A stretch of 21,021 nt of DNA from a virus, in IMG/VR virus record IMGVR_UViG_3300012008_000033, positions 1-21,021 of that record, one strand, 5' to 3'. This document shows, piece after piece, positions 19,252 to 21,021 of the stretch (its first letter is position 1; every line of letters begins with the position of its first letter). A model generated the notes under the pieces. The model ran no database searches and was not told the DNA's origin. It saw nothing but the letters and a program-made list of their open reading frames with translations. Position numbers and translations under genes: made by a program.

Positions 19252-19611
19252 ATGGAGCTCTCCGAAGCGTTGACCAACGCCACCATCAAAATTCAACACA
19301 AAGCCGGCGGCTTTGAGTCGAGTCTTTCTGATGGCACGATTGAGCGTCCCGCTTGCAACGAGCTCGTGAGTTCGTTCCTTGGCGTGGAGAATCCCTCCCA
19401 GGCCGACGCGGCCAAGATAAACGAGATCTACGACTGGGCAAAGACTAAGTCTGGTGAGAGCGACGCTGATTTAGTCGCTCTACTGCGGGACGTGCGCTTC
19501 AAGCTCGGCTCCAGCGCGTCGCACTCCCTGCTGGAGCGGCTGCACCGCTATGTCGCCCTGCGGCAAAAAGCCGGCCATCTGGAGGCGCAGGCGGAGGCGA
19601 TGGAGCAGTGA
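19252..19611 (+). CDS. Hypothetical protein (119 aa)
   Basis: I do not recognise this 119-residue protein. It is soluble and mostly helical, with a conserved-looking N-terminus (MELSEALTNATIKIQHKAGG) and a C-terminal amphipathic helix (RLHRYVALRQKAGHLEAQAE). One Cys, no metal motif. Its start is close to the predicted transcription start. It overlaps the next small gene by four bases. Between the glycosyl cassette and the tail-fibre genes a neck, tail-completion or chaperone role is conceivable but unproven. Confidence 0.65.
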   Translation: MELSEALTNATIKIQHKAGGFESSLSDGTIERPACNELVSSFLGVENPSQADAAKINEIYDWAKTKSGESDADLVALLRDVRFKLGSSASHSLLERLHRYVALRQKAGHLEAQAEAMEQ

Positions 19612-19769
19612 GAATCGCTATTCTGACTGAATCCGACGATGTCTATGTCGCCTTCCCCGAAGAGACATTCCGTGAACTTCTCAAGACTTACTTTCAGCGT
19701 ACTGGCGACATTGATGCGGCGCTCGACCAAATAATAATTGACTTGAAGAAACAAACCTTGTATAAATAA
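19608..19769 (+). CDS. Small hypothetical protein (53 aa)
   Basis: A 53-residue protein starting at GTG 19608, overlapping the stop of the previous gene (GTGA), with GGAGG and GGAG just upstream. The sequence alternates (MRIAILTESDDVYVAFPEET) and then forms a helix (FRELLKTYFQRTGDIDAALD). Its last codons hold the promoter of the next gene, including the -10 TATAAA. Unknown function; likely co-translated with the preceding gene. Confidence 0.65.
   Translation: MRIAILTESDDVYVAFPEETFRELLKTYFQRTGDIDAALDQIIIDLKKQTLYK
19738..19766 (+). promoter_or_regulatory. Promoter of cassette C
   Basis: TTGACT (19738-19743), exactly 17 bp, then TATAAA (19761-19766) with a TG just before it. This is the best promoter match in the window. 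It lies inside the end of the 53-residue gene. Start is near 19773, about 12 bases before the terminator hairpin. Confidence 0.75.
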
Positions 19770-19784
19770 AGGGTCTCAACCGTC

Positions 19785-19808
19785 GGACGCCGTAAGCGTC
19801 CTTTTTTT
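19785..19808 (+). terminator. Intrinsic terminator touching the next ATG (cassette C)
   Basis: GGACGC (19785-19790) pairs perfectly with GCGTCC (19796-19801) around a 5-nt loop, then T7 (19802-19808). The ATG of the next gene is at 19809. Same layout as cassette A. Confidence 0.8.
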
Positions 19809-20135
19809 ATGGCCGATACCTTCCCAAAATACGTCAATCAACTTGCCCAGGATGAGGCCGACAACAGCACCGGCCCCACCTCGCAGCGTGTGCAGCTCTA
19901 TGGCTGGGATACAACCAATCTGCAAAAGGTCAAGCTGGCGGTTGACCCCAACGGCATTTTTCAGCCGGGCGGCTTCTCGCTCCCCGTCTACGACTACATC
20001 GCCGTGACGAGCGCCACCACCACCGACACCTTCGTCTACAAGAGCGGAGGCGCGGCCGGCGGAACGGTCGCCACGCTTACCGTGACCTACACCGATTCGA
20101 CCAAGGCCACGTTGTCGTCGGTGGCTAAAACCTGA
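19809..20135 (+). CDS. Probable small structural (tail-associated) protein
   Basis: A 108-residue protein whose ATG directly follows a terminator T-tract, without a Shine-Dalgarno. The N-terminal half (MADTFPKYVNQLAQDEADNS, LYGWDTTNLQKVKLAVD) and the beta-rich, Gly- and Thr-rich C-terminal half (DTFVYKSGGAAGGTVATLTV) look like a small all-beta phage protein. Proteins with such a TFVYKSGGAAG segment sit in phage tail-fibre neighbourhoods. It lies one base upstream of the fibre gene, so a role as a fibre-base or attachment protein is likely. The exact family is unknown. Confidence 0.65.
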   Translation: MADTFPKYVNQLAQDEADNSTGPTSQRVQLYGWDTTNLQKVKLAVDPNGIFQPGGFSLPVYDYIAVTSATTTDTFVYKSGGAAGGTVATLTVTYTDSTKATLSSVAKT

Positions 20136-20136
20136 T

Positions 20137-21021
20137 ATGCCAAACTGGACATTTAATCCATTCACGGGAAATCTCGACGCCGTCAATTCGATGGCTGGCT
20201 TCGTGCAGAAGGCCGGCGACACCATGACCGGCAGCCTCACTAATCTTTTTGGGCTTATCGTCTCAAAGATCTATCCTGCTGCTGATTCAACCACCGCTAT
20301 TCAAATCAATAAAGCAGACGGAACTACTAATGTCTTAGATATAGATACTACCAATGGGCGTGTGGGGATTGGGACGGTGATACCTGCCCAAAAACTCGAT
20401 GTGGCAGGAAACATTCAAATCTCTGCGAGTTCAGCCTATATGTACGATGGTAAAAACGTCATCCTCGCTCAGACAGGACTCTTCAACTATTTTTTCGGTA
20501 CTGCCGGAAATCTTACTATGACGGGAACTGAGAATACGGCCATGGGAGACCGTGCACTTTTGGCTAACACCTCAGGAGGTAATAATACTGCCATAGGAGC
20601 AGTAGCCCTATTCCGCAACACCACCGGAAGCCAAAATACCGCTGTGGGGTTTGGTGCCCTCTTTTCTAACACTTCTGGCACCGTCAATCTGGCATTTGGA
20701 ATGTATGCGCTCGAACACAATACTACCGGCAGTTACAACATTGGCAATGGTAACTACTCACTCTATTCAAACACTACAGGTAATGATAACACTGCCATAG
20801 GCGGCTATGGGACACTTTTGGCTAACACCACAGGCTCCTACAACACGGCCGTAGGTATGTCTGCTATCTTAAACAACACCACAGGCTCCTACAACACGGC
20901 AAATGGAAGTTCTGCCCTTGGAGATCTCGGTTCAGCTCAAACAGCCGGAGCGTTCAATGTCGGTACAAGCTACACTATTAAAACAGTAGGTACGACAGAC
21001 TTTACGCTCATTGGTGCTTCT
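20137..21021 (+). CDS. Tail fibre/adhesin with beta-roll repeats, 3'-truncated by window
   Basis: An open frame of 295 codons to the window end, so the gene is incomplete. The N-terminus (MPNWTFNPFTGNLDA) leads to KAGDTMTGSLTNLFG, a motif typical of phage tail fibres. It then has VGIGTVIPAQKLDVAGNI, as in fibres and trimeric adhesins. From about residue 127 come about seven and a half repeats of 16-17 residues with the pattern NTAxGxxALxxNTTGS, which resemble the left-handed beta-roll head of YadA-type adhesins. The end GTSYTIKTVGTTDFTLIGAS is a further phage-fibre element. It should bind the host surface as a trimer. The start at 20137 is one base after the previous stop and lacks an obvious Shine-Dalgarno. 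Confidence 0.8.
   Translation, partial: MPNWTFNPFTGNLDAVNSMAGFVQKAGDTMTGSLTNLFGLIVSKIYPAADSTTAIQINKADGTTNVLDIDTTNGRVGIGTVIPAQKLDVAGNIQISASSAYMYDGKNVILAQTGLFNYFFGTAGNLTMTGTENTAMGDRALLANTSGGNNTAIGAVALFRNTTGSQNTAVGFGALFSNTSGTVNLAFGMYALEHNTTGSYNIGNGNYSLYSNTTGNDNTAIGGYGTLLANTTGSYNTAVGMSAILNNTTGSYNTANGSSALGDLGSAQTAGAFNVGTSYTIKTVGTTDFTLIGAS
20824..20900 (+). repeat. 26-bp direct repeat inside the fibre gene
   Basis: The same 26 bases occur at 20824-20849 and 20875-20900, 51 bases apart (17 codons), encoding NTTGSYNTA. Near identity at DNA level in a diverged repeat array points to recent duplication or gene conversion. Confidence 0.75.

Noticed and set aside
20517-20925. CRISPR-like repeat array
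   Set aside because: The repeats are codon-phased, degenerate and encode a beta-roll protein; there are no unique spacers between identical repeats.

Overview
The window reads as part of a tailed double-stranded DNA phage genome, or a phage-plasmid. Every gene I can support lies on the + strand and they are tightly packed. The order small terminase, large terminase, portal, scaffold, SU10-type capsid is diagnostic of a Caudoviricetes head module. The standard genetic code works throughout. Many ribosome binding sites are near-perfect AGGAGGTGA, so the host ribosome has a canonical anti-Shine-Dalgarno. I cannot name the host: there is no tRNA, rRNA or host housekeeping gene here, and no integrase or DNA polymerase falls in the window.

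Region 1 (1-4050) looks plasmid- or conjugation-derived. It holds an unrecognised protein, a replication-relaxation family protein, a soluble VirD4/TraG-like DNA-pumping ATPase, and an ArdC-like protein with a zinc peptidase site. Region 2 (4051-4429) is non-coding and rich in hairpins, including an attenuator-like terminator. Region 3 (4430-8534) looks like an early or accessory operon. It begins with a ribbon-helix-helix regulator and runs through a membrane-anchored lytic transglycosylase, a probable DNA-annealing protein, a winged-helix protein and a VRR-NUC nuclease, ending in a string of very small, mostly membrane proteins. Two or three intergenic stretches here have strong inverted repeats.

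Region 4 (8535-15045) is the packaging and head module. Region 5 (15046-19234) holds a small virion-type protein and then a sugar-modification cassette: a C-methyltransferase, a short helical protein, a GT9-like and a GT4-like glycosyltransferase, plus a small Cys-containing protein. Region 6 (19252-21021) has two small unknown proteins, a short probable structural protein and the N-terminal part of a tail-fibre or adhesin gene that runs off the window.

Two regulatory themes recur. First, nearly all start-up genes follow sigma70-like promoters whose -35 box is often extended to TTGACATAA, with a start codon close to the predicted transcription start and no Shine-Dalgarno; genes inside operons have very strong Shine-Dalgarno sites. 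Second, at three places a promoter is followed about 46-48 nt later by an intrinsic terminator whose T-tract runs into, or ends just before, the ATG of the next gene. A fourth terminator, behind the capsid gene, also abuts an ATG. This promoter-terminator-ATG layout is the most unusual signal I see.
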